From contig JADKJU010000002.1 in assembly GCA_016720855.1 (NCBI GenBank), forward strand, positions 496,001-560,000: 64,000 nucleotides of DNA. Reading direction: 5' to 3'. The notes beneath the pieces are model-generated. The model had not been told where the DNA came from. It ran no database searches and saw nothing but the letters and a program-made list of their open reading frames with translations. Below, in pieces: positions 1 through 8,109 of this stretch. Position 1 is the first letter of the stretch. Every line of letters begins with the position of its first letter. The translations under genes and the position numbers were made by a program. This DNA comes from Betaproteobacteria bacterium. GTDB lineage: Bacteria; Pseudomonadota; Gammaproteobacteria; Burkholderiales; Usitatibacteraceae.

Positions 1-133
1 CCCACAGGCGACAGGGGAGGATCAGGATAGGGAGCGGTCATCGAAAAAGTCAACAAGATCAAAGGCCTAGCCGGAAAATGCCCCATACGTTGTGGTTTGG
101 CGTCGCGCCGACCACAAGCTGCGGCGTCGCGGC

Positions 134-166
134 GAAAAAGAAAAGGGGCGGACGGGGCCGCCCCTT
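134..166 (-). terminator. Rho-independent terminator of glnA
   Basis: Nine-base arms AAGGGGCGG (143-151) and CCGCCCCTT (158-166) form a GC-rich hairpin. On the minus strand the hairpin is followed by TTTTCTTTTT. It lies about 25 bases past the glnA stop codon, as expected for an intrinsic terminator. Confidence 0.8.
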
Positions 167-190
167 GTCCGGTGTTAGCCCCGCGACGCG

Positions 191-1600
191 TCAGGCCGAG
201 TAGTACATGTCGTATTCGACCGGATGCGTGGTCATGCGGAAGCGAGTGACCTCCTCCTGCTTGAGCGCGATGTATGCGTCGATGAGGTCGTTGGAAAAGA
301 CGCCGCCGCGCGTGAGGAACTCGCGGTCCTTGTCGAGGTAGTCGAGCGCCTGGTCGAGCGAGGAGCACACGGTCGGGATCTTCGCGTCCTCTTCCGGCGG
401 AAGGTCGTAGAGGTTCTTGTCGGCCGGGTCGCCGGGGTGGATCTTGTTCTGCACCCCGTCGAGGCCCGCCATCAGCATCGCGGCAAACGCGAGGTAGGGA
501 TTGGCGGTCGGGTCCGGGAAGCGCACCTCGATGCGGCGGCCCTTCGGGCTGGTCACGAACGGGATGCGGATCGAAGCCGAGCGGTTGCGCGACGAATAGG
601 CAAGTTTAACGGGCGCCTCGAAGCCGGGAACCAGGCGTTTGTAGGAGTTCGTGCCGGGGTTCGTGATGGCGTTGAGGGCGCGAGCATGCTTGATGATGCC
701 GCCAATGTAGTAGAGCGCGAAGTCGGACAGGCCCGCGTAGCCGTCGCCGGCGAAAAGGTTCTGGCCGCCCTTCCAGATCGACTGGTGCACATGCATGCCG
801 GAGCCGTTGTCGCCCACGACGGGCTTGGGCATGAAGGTCGCGGTCTTGCCATACGAGCGCGCGACGTTCCACACGGTGTACTTGAGGATCTGCGACCAGT
901 CGGCGCGCTTCACCAGCGACTCGAATTTCGTGCCGATCTCGCACTGGCCGGGGCCGGCGACCTCGTGGTGGTGCACTTCCACTTCCACGCCCTGCTCCTC
1001 GAGCGCGAGGCACATCGCCGAGCGGATGTCCTGCAGTGCGTCGACCGGGGGCACCGGGAAGTAACCGCCCTTCACGCAGGGGCGGTGGCCCAGGTTGCCT
1101 CCCTCGAATTTCTCGTCGGTGGACCAGGGAGCCTCCTCCGAGAAGATCTTGCAGTAGGAGCCCGACATGTCCACCTTCCACTCGACCGCGTCGAAGATGA
1201 AGAACTCGGGCTCCGGACCGAAATAAGCGACGTCTCCGATGCCGGTGGACTTGAGGTAGGCCTCGGCGCGGTGCGCGAGCGATCGCGGATCGCGGTCATA
1301 TCCCTTGCCGGTGGACGGCTCGTGCACGTCGCAGGACAGGACGAGTGTCGATTCGTCCATGAACGGGTCCATGCGCGCGGAACCCGGGTCCGGCATGAGC
1401 AGCATGTCCGAGGCCTCGATGCCCTTCCAGCCCGCGATCGACGAACCGTCGAACGCGTGGCCGGAAATGAATTTGTCCTGGTCGAACATCTTGACCGGCA
1501 CGGTGACGTGCTGTTCCTTGCCCTTCGTGTCGGTGAAACGCAGGTCCACGAACTTGACCTCGTTTTCCTTGATCATCTTGAAGACATCGGCCGCTGCCAT
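191..1600 (-). CDS. glnA: Glutamine synthetase, type I
   Basis: Makes glutamine from glutamate, ammonia and ATP in the cytoplasm; the main ammonium assimilation enzyme. The 469-residue product is full length for GSI-beta. Visible motifs are the DGSSIAGW loop near residue 51, the metal-site stretch YFGPEPEFF near 127, the glutamate/ATP region NGSGMHVHQS near 265, and KNLYDLP with Tyr398, the residue adenylylated by GlnE in this subclass. The start at 1600 is preceded by AGGAGA at good spacing; the frame is open further upstream, but that extension is not GS-like and would include the promoter. A sigma-54 promoter and two NtrC-like sites lie upstream and an intrinsic terminator downstream, so it is probably transcribed alone under nitrogen control. 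Confidence 0.98.
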   Translation of the reverse strand: MAAADVFKMIKENEVKFVDLRFTDTKGKEQHVTVPVKMFDQDKFISGHAFDGSSIAGWKGIEASDMLLMPDPGSARMDPFMDESTLVLSCDVHEPSTGKGYDRDPRSLAHRAEAYLKSTGIGDVAYFGPEPEFFIFDAVEWKVDMSGSYCKIFSEEAPWSTDEKFEGGNLGHRPCVKGGYFPVPPVDALQDIRSAMCLALEEQGVEVEVHHHEVAGPGQCEIGTKFESLVKRADWSQILKYTVWNVARSYGKTATFMPKPVVGDNGSGMHVHQSIWKGGQNLFAGDGYAGLSDFALYYIGGIIKHARALNAITNPGTNSYKRLVPGFEAPVKLAYSSRNRSASIRIPFVTSPKGRRIEVRFPDPTANPYLAFAAMLMAGLDGVQNKIHPGDPADKNLYDLPPEEDAKIPTVCSSLDQALDYLDKDREFLTRGGVFSNDLIDAYIALKQEEVTRFRMTTHPVEYDMYYSA

Positions 1601-1679
1601 GACTCTTTCTCCTGGTTGAGGGATGACGCCCCAGAATGGGGAATGGATCGGATAGATTAACGGTTGGAGCCCATGGAAT

Positions 1680-1695
1680 AGCAGAAAGCATGCCA
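1680..1695 (-). promoter_or_regulatory. Sigma-54 (-24/-12) promoter of glnA
   Basis: Read on the minus strand the site is TGGCATGCTTTCTGCT. The invariant GG and GC doublets are separated by 10 bases, matching the RpoN consensus TGGCACG-N4-TTGCA. The predicted transcript starts near 1669, leaving a leader of about 70 bases before glnA. Confidence 0.75.
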
Positions 1696-1755
1696 CGAGA
1701 CTTGGCTTTCAAGCTATTGATTTACAATGATTTGAATCGGTCAGGCCGGTAACGG

Positions 1756-1772
1756 CGCACGCTTACGGTGCA
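1756..1772. promoter_or_regulatory. NtrC-like enhancer site, proximal
   Basis: CGCAC-N7-GTGCA, close to the NtrC (GlnG) consensus TGCAC-N7-GTGCA. It is centred about 95 bases upstream of the predicted sigma-54 start site of glnA. Confidence 0.65.
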
Positions 1773-1785
1773 TCCGGTATGCGTC

Positions 1786-1802
1786 CGCACCATAATTGTG
1801 CA
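1786..1802. promoter_or_regulatory. NtrC-like enhancer site, distal
   Basis: A second CGCAC-N7-GTGCA palindrome, exactly 30 bases from the first, so on the same face of the helix. It is centred about 125 bases upstream of the predicted start site. Paired sites with this spacing are typical of NtrC-activated glnA promoters. Confidence 0.7.
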
Positions 1803-1930
1803 ATCGGATGCCGGGTTCCTTTTTGAACGATCACTATATATAGGAATCGCGACGGGCATCTTCCGACAGCTATCATGGCGCCGGGCGCAATGCCCGCTTT
1901 TCGCCTGGATCAAGAATCGCTCCGGAATCA

Positions 1931-2737
1931 ATGGACCGTTACGTCGTCATCGGAAATCCCGTCGCGCACTCCCTCTCGCCGGAGATCCACGCGCGTTTTG
2001 CCCGCGAAACGGGCGCGGTCATGACGTATGAAAGGCTTCTTGTCGAACCGGGGGATTTTCCGCGCGCAGCCCGCGAATTCTTTGCTTCCGGCGGACGAGG
2101 CGCCAACGTGACGCTTCCGTTCAAGGTCGATGCATTCGCTTTTGCCGGAGAGCGCACGGCACGGGCGGAGGCGGCGGGCGCGGTGAACACGCTGGCGCGT
2201 CGCGATGCGACGGTCCTCGGGGACAATACCGACGGAGCAGGGCTCGCCCGCGACCTGGTCGTGAACCTGGGCCTCGCGCTGGCGGGGATGCGCATTCTCG
2301 TGCTCGGTGCCGGCGGTGCGGCGCGCGGGATCATGGCGCCGCTGCTCGCGTTGTCTCCCGTTGTGCTCGTGGTGGCGAACCGGACGAAAGAACGGGCGCG
2401 CGAGATCGCCGACCGGTTCAGGCATTCGGGTCCCGTGGAGGGTGTCGGACTCGAGGCGATCGGCGGTGGATATGACCTCGTGGTGAACGCCACCTCCACA
2501 TCGACGCGCGGTGAAACCCTGGCGCTGCCCGACGGCCTTTTCGCGCCCGGCGCGATGGCCTACGACCTGGCCTATGGGGGCGCGGCCCGGCCGTTCCTCG
2601 AAAGCGCGCGCCGCGCAGGGGCAAGGACAAGTGACGGCCTGGGCATGCTCGTGGAGCAGGCGGCGGAATCATTCCACTTGTGGCGGGGACGCAGCCCGGA
2701 CACGGCGGGCGTCATCGCTTCGCTGCGGGCCGCGTGA
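1931..2737 (+). CDS. aroE: Shikimate dehydrogenase (NADP+)
   Basis: Reduces 3-dehydroshikimate to shikimate in aromatic amino acid synthesis. The 268-residue protein has the substrate-binding motif NPVAHSLSP near residue 9, catalytic Lys65 in NVTLPFK, Asp101 in DNTDGAG, the dinucleotide loop GAGGAA at 126-131 and the NADP-selecting NRT at 150-152. Its TGA stop overlaps the GTG start of mtgA, so the two are probably translationally coupled. It is divergent from glnA. Confidence 0.97.
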   Translation: MDRYVVIGNPVAHSLSPEIHARFARETGAVMTYERLLVEPGDFPRAAREFFASGGRGANVTLPFKVDAFAFAGERTARAEAAGAVNTLARRDATVLGDNTDGAGLARDLVVNLGLALAGMRILVLGAGGAARGIMAPLLALSPVVLVVANRTKERAREIADRFRHSGPVEGVGLEAIGGGYDLVVNATSTSTRGETLALPDGLFAPGAMAYDLAYGGAARPFLESARRAGARTSDGLGMLVEQAAESFHLWRGRSPDTAGVIASLRAA

Positions 2738-3429
2738 GCCGCTTCGCGCGTTTCGCTGGCTGGGGGGCGCTCGCGCTCGCCGTGGTGTTCGTCGCCTACG
2801 AGCTTTCCATACTCGCGCGGCTGGCGTGGTGGCGCGGCCATGACCCGACGTCGACGGCATTCATGGAGGAGCAGCGCGGTCGGCTTCGCGACAAGCGTCC
2901 CGCGGCGAAGCTGCGACACCAATGGATTGCCTACTCGCGCATCTCGGCTCACCTCAAGCGGGCGGTCGTCGCCGCAGAGGACGCGAAATTCGCCGACCAC
3001 GAGGGCTTCGACTGGGAGGCGATGCAGAAAGCCTGGGAAAAGAACCAGCAGCGCGGGAAGGTGGTCGCGGGCGGCTCCACGATTTCGCAGCAGCTTTCCA
3101 AGAACCTCTTCCTTTCGGGCAGCAGGACGCCGTGGCGAAAGGCCCAGGAGGCGATGATCACCGTCATGATGGAAAACGTCATGGACAAGCGCCGCATCCT
3201 GGAGATCTATCTCAACGTGATCGAGTGGGGCGACGGCGTCTTCGGCGCGGAGGCCGCAGCGCGCCATTACTTCGGCGTGGGCGCGGGTGCGCTCACGCCC
3301 GCCCAGGCTGCGCGACTGGCCGCGATGGTCCCCAATCCGCGATTCTATGACCGCAACCGAACCGCGCCGTGGCTCGAAAAGAAGACGCAGATCATCATGG
3401 CGCGAATGGACTCCGCGGACGTCCCCTGA
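2734..3429 (+). CDS. mtgA: Monofunctional peptidoglycan glycosyltransferase
   Basis: Family GT51 enzyme that polymerises lipid II into glycan strands at the inner membrane. The GTG start overlaps the aroE stop as GTGA and gives 231 residues, the usual MtgA length. A single membrane anchor lies at about residues 10-30. The catalytic motif EDAKFADHEG contains Glu82, and GGSTISQQL is at 113-121. The aroE-mtgA pairing suggests one operon. No transpeptidase domain is present. Confidence 0.95.
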   Translation: MSRFARFAGWGALALAVVFVAYELSILARLAWWRGHDPTSTAFMEEQRGRLRDKRPAAKLRHQWIAYSRISAHLKRAVVAAEDAKFADHEGFDWEAMQKAWEKNQQRGKVVAGGSTISQQLSKNLFLSGSRTPWRKAQEAMITVMMENVMDKRRILEIYLNVIEWGDGVFGAEAAARHYFGVGAGALTPAQAARLAAMVPNPRFYDRNRTAPWLEKKTQIIMARMDSADVP

Positions 3430-3525
3430 AGCCTGCGCGAAAATAATCCGCGCGATCCAGGCACCGGAGCCCGGGTCCACGGCCTAGAATACCGGCGACC
3501 CGTCCGGGTCCGCGATCGACCGCCC

Positions 3526-4977
3526 ATGCCCCTGTCCGCCGACAATCTGCGCTCCGCCACGCCGCAGGAACACCTCAACGCGGTGTCGAAGCTGCTCGCC
3601 AAGCAGCGGCTGGTGGACGCGCTCGCCCACCGCCAGGGCGAGCAGGAGGGCAGCAAACCCGGGCCGGCCTTGTCCCCGGCCCATCGGCAGAACCTCGTCG
3701 ATCTGCAGAAGAAGCTCGATGGCCTGCATCCGGCCGACATGGCATTCATCCTCGAGGGCCTGCCCCTGGAGGAGCGCATCGTGGTGTGGAGGCTGGTGCG
3801 CAGCGACCGGGATGGCGAGATCCTGCTCGAGGTTTCCGACGCCGTCCGCGACACGCTTCTCGCGGACATGGACTCGGCCGAGATCGTCGCCGCCGCCCAG
3901 AATCTCGACGCCGACGAGATTGCCGACCTCGCGCCCGACCTGCCTCACGATGTGGTGCAGGACATCATCGAGTCACAGGATGTCCACGAGCGCGCGCAGC
4001 TGCAATCAGCGCTGTCCTATCCCGAGGGGAGCGTCGGCGCGCTCATGGACTTCGAGGTGGTGAGCATCCGGGAGGACGTGACCTGCGAGGTCGCGCTTCG
4101 CTACCTGCGGCGTTACGAGGAGCTCCCCGGGCAGACCGATGCGCTGTTCGTGGTCGACCGGAATGACCACCTGCGCGGCATCCTTCCCCTCAAGCGGCTG
4201 CTGGTGAGCGACCCGGAGATCCGCGTCGCCACCCTCCTCGATCCGGAGATCGTGTCGTTCTCCCCCGACAGCGAAGCCGAGGAAGCCGCGAAGGCCTTCG
4301 AACGCTATGACCTTGTGAGCGCCCCCGTGGTTTCGGCCGACGGCCGCGTGGTCGCGCGACTCACGGTCGACGCAGTGCTTGCCTTCGTTCGAGAGCGCCA
4401 GGAGACCCAGGAGTTCGCGAAGGTGGGCCTGCGGGAGGAAGAAGACCTCTTCTCGTCCGTCTGGTCCTCGGCGAAGAACCGCGGCCCCTGGCTCGCCCTC
4501 AACCTCTGCACCGCGTTCGTCGTTTCCCGCGTGGTGGGCGCTTTCGAAGACTCGATCGGGCGACTTGCCGCGCTGGCTGCCCTGATGCCGATCGTGGCCG
4601 GAATCGGGGGCAACTCCGGCAACCAGACCTTGACCCTCCTGGTACGTGCGCTCGCCCTGCGCCAGGTGAGCGCGGCCAACGCCCGGCGGCTACTCGTCAA
4701 GGAGCTGAGCATCAGCGTGCTCAACGGGGCTTTCTGGGGTGGGGTGCTCGGCATCGTGGCCTGGCTCCTCTACCGGAACGTGGCCCTGGGCGGCGTCATG
4801 GCGCTCGCGATGATGCTCAACCTCATCGTGGGCGCGCTCGCCGGGCTCTTCATCCCGCTCGTGATGGACCGCTTCGGGCGCGACCCGGCCATCGGCTCGA
4901 GCGTGTTCCTCACCTTCGTGACGGACAGCATGGGGTTCTTCATCTTCCTCGGGCTCGCCACGATCTTCCTGTTCTAG
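3526..4977 (+). CDS. mgtE: Magnesium transporter MgtE
   Basis: Mg2+ channel of the inner membrane, 483 residues, close to the usual 450-480. Domains in order are a helical N domain (about 25-130) with MgtE-type repeats, two CBS domains (about 135-265), a connecting helix, and five membrane segments from about residue 320 to the end. The segment with MPIVAGIGGNSGNQ corresponds to the conserved MgtE membrane signature. It ends 3 bases before thpR, so the two may be cotranscribed. A TAGAAT box at 3485-3490 is a possible -10 without a good -35. Confidence 0.96.
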   Translation: MPLSADNLRSATPQEHLNAVSKLLAKQRLVDALAHRQGEQEGSKPGPALSPAHRQNLVDLQKKLDGLHPADMAFILEGLPLEERIVVWRLVRSDRDGEILLEVSDAVRDTLLADMDSAEIVAAAQNLDADEIADLAPDLPHDVVQDIIESQDVHERAQLQSALSYPEGSVGALMDFEVVSIREDVTCEVALRYLRRYEELPGQTDALFVVDRNDHLRGILPLKRLLVSDPEIRVATLLDPEIVSFSPDSEAEEAAKAFERYDLVSAPVVSADGRVVARLTVDAVLAFVRERQETQEFAKVGLREEEDLFSSVWSSAKNRGPWLALNLCTAFVVSRVVGAFEDSIGRLAALAALMPIVAGIGGNSGNQTLTLLVRALALRQVSAANARRLLVKELSISVLNGAFWGGVLGIVAWLLYRNVALGGVMALAMMLNLIVGALAGLFIPLVMDRFGRDPAIGSSVFLTFVTDSMGFFIFLGLATIFLF

Positions 4978-4980
4978 GCA

Positions 4981-5502
4981 ATGGCACGGCTCTTCTTTGC
5001 CCTGTGGCCCGCCAAGCCGGCGCGCGCGGCGCTCGCCGCATGGGCTGCGACGCAGGCGAGTGCCTGCGGCGGCCGGCCGGTTCCGGAGGGGAACCTGCAC
5101 CTCACGCTGGTTTTCCTCGGGGAGGTCGATGCTTCGCGAATCGAGGCGTTGAGGCAACTGGCGCAGGATGTGGCAGGCAGCGCCTTCACACTCACGCTCG
5201 ATCGCATCGGAGAGTTCCGGCGCACCGGGGTCGTCTGGGCCGGATGCCGTCGTGCTCCCGCTGGGTTGCTGGGTCTCCAGGCAGCCCTCGAGCGTGCAAT
5301 CCGGGAGGCCGGGTTCTCGCCGGACGACCGCCCGTTCGCCCCGCACCTGACCCTGGTCCGTCGAACGCGCGATCCGGTGAATCCGCAGGATATCGAGCCG
5401 GTGTCGTGGTGCCCGAAGGCGTTTGCGCTCGTGGAGGCGGCGCGAGGGAAAGGCACCTACCGAACCCTCGCCGAATGGCCACTGGGAGAGGAGAAAACAT
5501 GA
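4981..5502 (+). CDS. thpR: RNA 2',3'-cyclic phosphodiesterase
   Basis: Member of the 2H phosphoesterase (LigT) family that opens 2',3'-cyclic phosphates on RNA ends. Both catalytic HxT motifs are present: His40 in HLTLVF and His122 in HLTLVR. The 173-residue length fits the family. It follows mgtE with a 3-base gap. The physiological role in bacteria is poorly defined. Confidence 0.9.
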   Translation: MARLFFALWPAKPARAALAAWAATQASACGGRPVPEGNLHLTLVFLGEVDASRIEALRQLAQDVAGSAFTLTLDRIGEFRRTGVVWAGCRRAPAGLLGLQAALERAIREAGFSPDDRPFAPHLTLVRRTRDPVNPQDIEPVSWCPKAFALVEAARGKGTYRTLAEWPLGEEKT

Positions 5503-5658
5503 AGGCCGCGCCGGACAGCGCAAGACCTTCCTGAAACAATCACCCGTTTGCGAGGCGCTCCCCGCTCGGTGTCTCCGGCAACTTTCGAAGCCGTTCCGCC
5601 GGGTCGCGCCTCGTATTCGGGTTCAGGCCGTGGGGGCCCGGAAGCCAGGGGCTTCCGT

Positions 5659-6024
5659 TCAGCTCATCGGCTTGATCAGCGGCGTGATGACGGGTGTGAC
5701 CGACGCGGCAACCATCTTCGCGGGGGCCGCCTTCTTCATCGCAGGCTTTTTTGCCGCCTTCTTTTTCGCTGCTGGCTTCTTTTTGGCTTTCTTGGCCGGC
5801 TTCTTCGCAGCCTTCTTCTTCTTGGCCGCGGGCTTCTTCTTGGCTACCTTCTTCTTGGCGACCTTCTTTTTCGCCGTCTTTTTCGCCGCTTTTTTCTTCG
5901 CAGCGGGCTTCTTCTTCGCCGCAGGCTTCCTCTTCGCCGCAGGCTTCTTGGTGACCTTCTTCTTCGCGGCCGGTTTCTTGGCGGCCTTCTTCTTCGCAGC
6001 AGGTTTCTTCTTCGCGGTTGCCAT
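5659..6024 (-). CDS. Histone H1-like Lys/Ala/Pro-rich DNA-binding protein
   Basis: The 121-residue protein is almost entirely repeats of the type AAKKKPAAKK from residue 2 to about 100, then a short non-repetitive tail with several Val, Ile and Thr residues. Such lysine-rich tails resemble eukaryotic histone H1 C-termini and proteobacterial H1-like or AlgP-type proteins that bind DNA or RNA non-specifically. The start at 6024 follows GAAAGGAG; the frame is open upstream for 51 more codons, but that part is unlike the family. The phenylalanine-rich open frame on the opposite strand is an artefact of AAG-rich codons. The number of repeats may vary between strains. Confidence 0.85.
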   Translation of the reverse strand: MATAKKKPAAKKKAAKKPAAKKKVTKKPAAKRKPAAKKKPAAKKKAAKKTAKKKVAKKKVAKKKPAAKKKKAAKKPAKKAKKKPAAKKKAAKKPAMKKAAPAKMVAASVTPVITPLIKPMS

Positions 6025-6335
6025 CGTGTTGCTCCTTTCGATTGTTGGACCGAATAGTCTTCCCGTGCCGGGCGGCAGCTTCGCCGTGGCTCCCGGCACT
6101 ACCAAGCGCTCGGATTTCTCGATCGAACGGCAAAGCCTGGTGGCTCTTTCCGGTGCATCGCGACGCTTTCTTGTCATCGATGCGCCAGCTTGGTGGAGCG
6201 GATGATATGCGAAAAAATCCGCGGAACAGCGGTTTGGGGCGTGTCAAGGGCGACTAATTGATCGAACTGGTGCGGCATTGGTATCGAGTCGATACCATCA
6301 CCGTTGCGCGTTTTTGCGGCATCGCGCCGCGACGT
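6025..6335. other. Intergenic region, histone-like gene / lysA 3' end
   Basis: 311 bases without a supported gene. The left part should hold the promoter of the H1-like gene. A minus-strand TTGACA occurs at 6243-6248, without a -10 box at ideal spacing. A perfect 17-base palindrome is at 6280-6296. A small GCGGC/GCCGC hairpin at 6316-6330 lies just past lysA but lacks a T-tract, so it is not a clear terminator. Confidence 0.5.
6280..6296. promoter_or_regulatory. Palindrome matching the MarR operator at 8073-8135
   Basis: GGTATCGAGTCGATACC, perfect 8-base arms about a central G. Its core GTATCGA-N2-CGATAC is shared with the two sites in front of the MarR gene 1.8 kb away. It sits about 260 bases upstream of the H1-like gene and 40 bases beyond the lysA stop. 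The target promoter is unknown. Confidence 0.55.
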
Positions 6336-7583
6336 TCAGTCGATGGGGGACTCGCCGGCGTAGAGGGAGGCGATCGTCTCACGCGGGCGCACCTGCACGG
6401 CCCGGCTGCCGTCGACCATGACTTCGCAGGGGCGCGGACGCGAGTTGTAGTTCGAGCTCATCACCATGCCGTAGGCGCCCGCCGACAGGATGGCCAGGCC
6501 GTCGCCGGGCGCGATGGCAAGCTCGCGATCGACGCCGAGCACGTCCGAGGATTCGCAGACGGGCCCCACGACGTCGTACAGCGCCGCTGGCCGGTCGAGC
6601 GCAGCGAGGGGCGCGATCTCGTGCCACGCCTCGTAGAGCGCGGGGCGGATGAGTTCGCTCATCGAGGCGTCCACGATGGCGAAGCGCTTGCCGGTGTCGA
6701 GCTTCAGGTACTCGACGCGGGTGAGGAGGACGCCGGCGTTGCCGACGATGGCGCGCCCGGGCTCGAGCACGAGGGAATACCCGCTTCCCGCAAGGCGCGC
6801 GGCCACCGCGGCGCACCACCGCCCGATGTCGAGCGATTCCTCGCCTTCGCGGTAGCGGATGCCCAGGCCGCCGCCGAGGTCGACATGGCGCAGGGGGATG
6901 CCGCGGGCGACGACGGCGGCGGCCAGTTCGAGAACGCGCTCGAGGGCTTCCTCGAGCGGCGCCATGTCGAGGATCTGCGATCCGATGTGGCAGTCGATGC
7001 CGATCACGTCCAGGTGCGGCAGTCGCGACGCAAGGTCGTAGGCGGCGAGCGCCCGGTCGTGCGCGATGCCGAACTTGCTTCCCTTGAGTCCGGTGGAGAT
7101 ATAGGGATGCGTGCGCGCATCCACGTCGGGATTCACGCGCAGCGACACGGGCGCCCGGCGTCCCATGGAACCCGCGATCGCGTCCAGCCGCTCCAGCTCC
7201 CGCTCGCTTTCCGCGTTGAAGCATCGGATCCCGGCTGCAAGCCCCGCGCGGATCTCCTCCTCGGTCTTGCCCACGCCGGAGAAGATGATGCGATCGGCCC
7301 TTCCGCCGATGGCGAGCACGCGCGCCAGCTCGCCTCCGGACACGATGTCGAAGCCCGACCCCAGGCGGGCGAGGACGTCCAGCACGGCGAGGTTGGAGTT
7401 CGCCTTGACCGCGTAGCACACGAGGTGGTCCGTTCCCGCGAGGGCGTCGTCGAAGGCCCGCCACGCGGACTCGATCGCCGCCCGGGAATACACATAGCAG
7501 GGCGTGCCGAAGCGATTCGCCACGTCGGCGAGGCGAACTCCCTCCATCCACAACTCCGTATCGATGCGGCGGATCGTGCTCAC
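6336..7583 (-). CDS. lysA: Diaminopimelate decarboxylase
   Basis: PLP-dependent last step of lysine synthesis, converting meso-diaminopimelate to L-lysine. 415 residues. The PLP lysine is Lys60 in YAVKANSN; HIGSQI, the phosphate-binding GGGLGIRY and EPGRAIV follow, and the substrate-site CESSD is near the C-terminus. The GTG start at 7583 overlaps the stop of lptM as GTGA, which decides the start and suggests coupling. The lptM-lysA pair divergent from cyaY is a conserved arrangement in proteobacteria. Confidence 0.96.
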   Translation of the reverse strand: MSTIRRIDTELWMEGVRLADVANRFGTPCYVYSRAAIESAWRAFDDALAGTDHLVCYAVKANSNLAVLDVLARLGSGFDIVSGGELARVLAIGGRADRIIFSGVGKTEEEIRAGLAAGIRCFNAESERELERLDAIAGSMGRRAPVSLRVNPDVDARTHPYISTGLKGSKFGIAHDRALAAYDLASRLPHLDVIGIDCHIGSQILDMAPLEEALERVLELAAAVVARGIPLRHVDLGGGLGIRYREGEESLDIGRWCAAVAARLAGSGYSLVLEPGRAIVGNAGVLLTRVEYLKLDTGKRFAIVDASMSELIRPALYEAWHEIAPLAALDRPAALYDVVGPVCESSDVLGVDRELAIAPGDGLAILSAGAYGMVMSSNYNSRPRPCEVMVDGSRAVQVRPRETIASLYAGESPID

Positions 7584-7693
7584 GGGGCGGCGGGGGCGGC
7601 CGGCGCCGGCGGCTCGGGGAGCTTGAGCGGGCCTCTCTGGCCGCAGGCGCCGACGGCGATCGCGAGAGCGATCCAGGCGAGTGCGCGTATCAT
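7580..7693 (-). CDS. lptM: LptM (YifL)-type small lipoprotein
   Basis: A 37-residue lipoprotein precursor: a short hydrophobic signal, then a lipobox ending in GAC and the family signature CGQRGPLKLP, followed by a Pro/Ala tail. LptM helps the LPS translocon LptD/E mature in the outer membrane of E. coli; the same role here is inferred from family. Its TGA overlaps the GTG of lysA. It is divergent from cyaY with only 34 bases between the two starts. Confidence 0.88.
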   Translation of the reverse strand: MIRALAWIALAIAVGACGQRGPLKLPEPPAPAAPAAP

Positions 7694-7727
7694 GCGCGAG
7701 AGCGTAGCACAGGCCTCGCGCCCCCCC

Positions 7728-8039
7728 ATGAACGAGAGCGAATTCCATCGCGCAGTCGATGAAGTCCTTGCCCGCATCGAGCGGGCCGCCGAGGCGACGC
7801 AGTCGCTCGAAGCCGATCTCGAGGTCGGCATCCTCACGCTGGAATGCCCCGACCGCAGCCGGATCATCGTCAATCGCCAGACGCCCAACCGCGAGATCTG
7901 GGTGGCGGCGCGCTCGGGGGGCTTCCACTTCGCCTGGAAGGAAGGCGCCTGGCGCGACACGCGGTCGGGTGCCGAACTCTTCGCCTCTCTCCGGGAAATC
8001 TCGCGGGCGCAGGCGGGCGAGGAGCTGCTTTTCGCCTGA
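7728..8039 (+). CDS. cyaY: Frataxin-like iron-sulfur assembly protein CyaY
   Basis: 103 residues, the usual size. The acidic first helix and the WVAARSGGFHFAW-type sheet are typical of CyaY, which binds iron and modulates IscS activity during Fe-S cluster assembly. It is divergent from lptM-lysA, as in many proteobacteria. The short spacing leaves little room for separate promoters. Confidence 0.93.
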   Translation: MNESEFHRAVDEVLARIERAAEATQSLEADLEVGILTLECPDRSRIIVNRQTPNREIWVAARSGGFHFAWKEGAWRDTRSGAELFASLREISRAQAGEELLFA

Positions 8040-8072
8040 CCCGGCGCCTTTCGAAGGTCAGATCCGGATAAG

Positions 8073-8087
8073 GTATCGACCCGACAC
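8073..8087. promoter_or_regulatory. Operator-like site 1 upstream of the MarR gene
   Basis: GTATCGACCCGACAC, an imperfect copy of the palindrome at 8121-8135 with one mismatch (C for T). The two centres are 48 bases apart. It lies upstream of the -35 box. Confidence 0.55.
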
Positions 8088-8109
8088 GATATGGCGGGCG
8101 CGCAAATCC

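Larger units (their letters stand above)
1601..1930. other. Divergent intergenic region glnA / aroE
   Basis: This 330-base gene-free stretch holds the glnA control region: a -24/-12 promoter at 1680-1695 and two NtrC-like palindromes at 1756-1772 and 1786-1802. The remaining 130 bases before aroE include an AT-rich stretch around 1832-1843 that could hold the aroE promoter, but I see no clear -35/-10 pair. Confidence 0.6.

Noticed and set aside
224..1660. Long plus-strand open frame across glnA
   Set aside because: It is the antisense of a certain glutamine synthetase gene; high GC content keeps such frames open and its translation has no recognisable domain.
5423..6205. Plus-strand open frame with a Phe/Ala-rich, membrane-like translation
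   Set aside because: The Phe runs are the reverse complement of AAG lysine codons in the H1-like gene; not a real membrane protein.
6316..6330. Terminator for lysA
   Set aside because: The five-base GC stem lacks a T-tract on the minus strand.
6258..8039. 593-residue plus-strand frame ending in CyaY
   Set aside because: Only the final 103 residues are frataxin-like; the upstream part is antisense to lysA and lptM.
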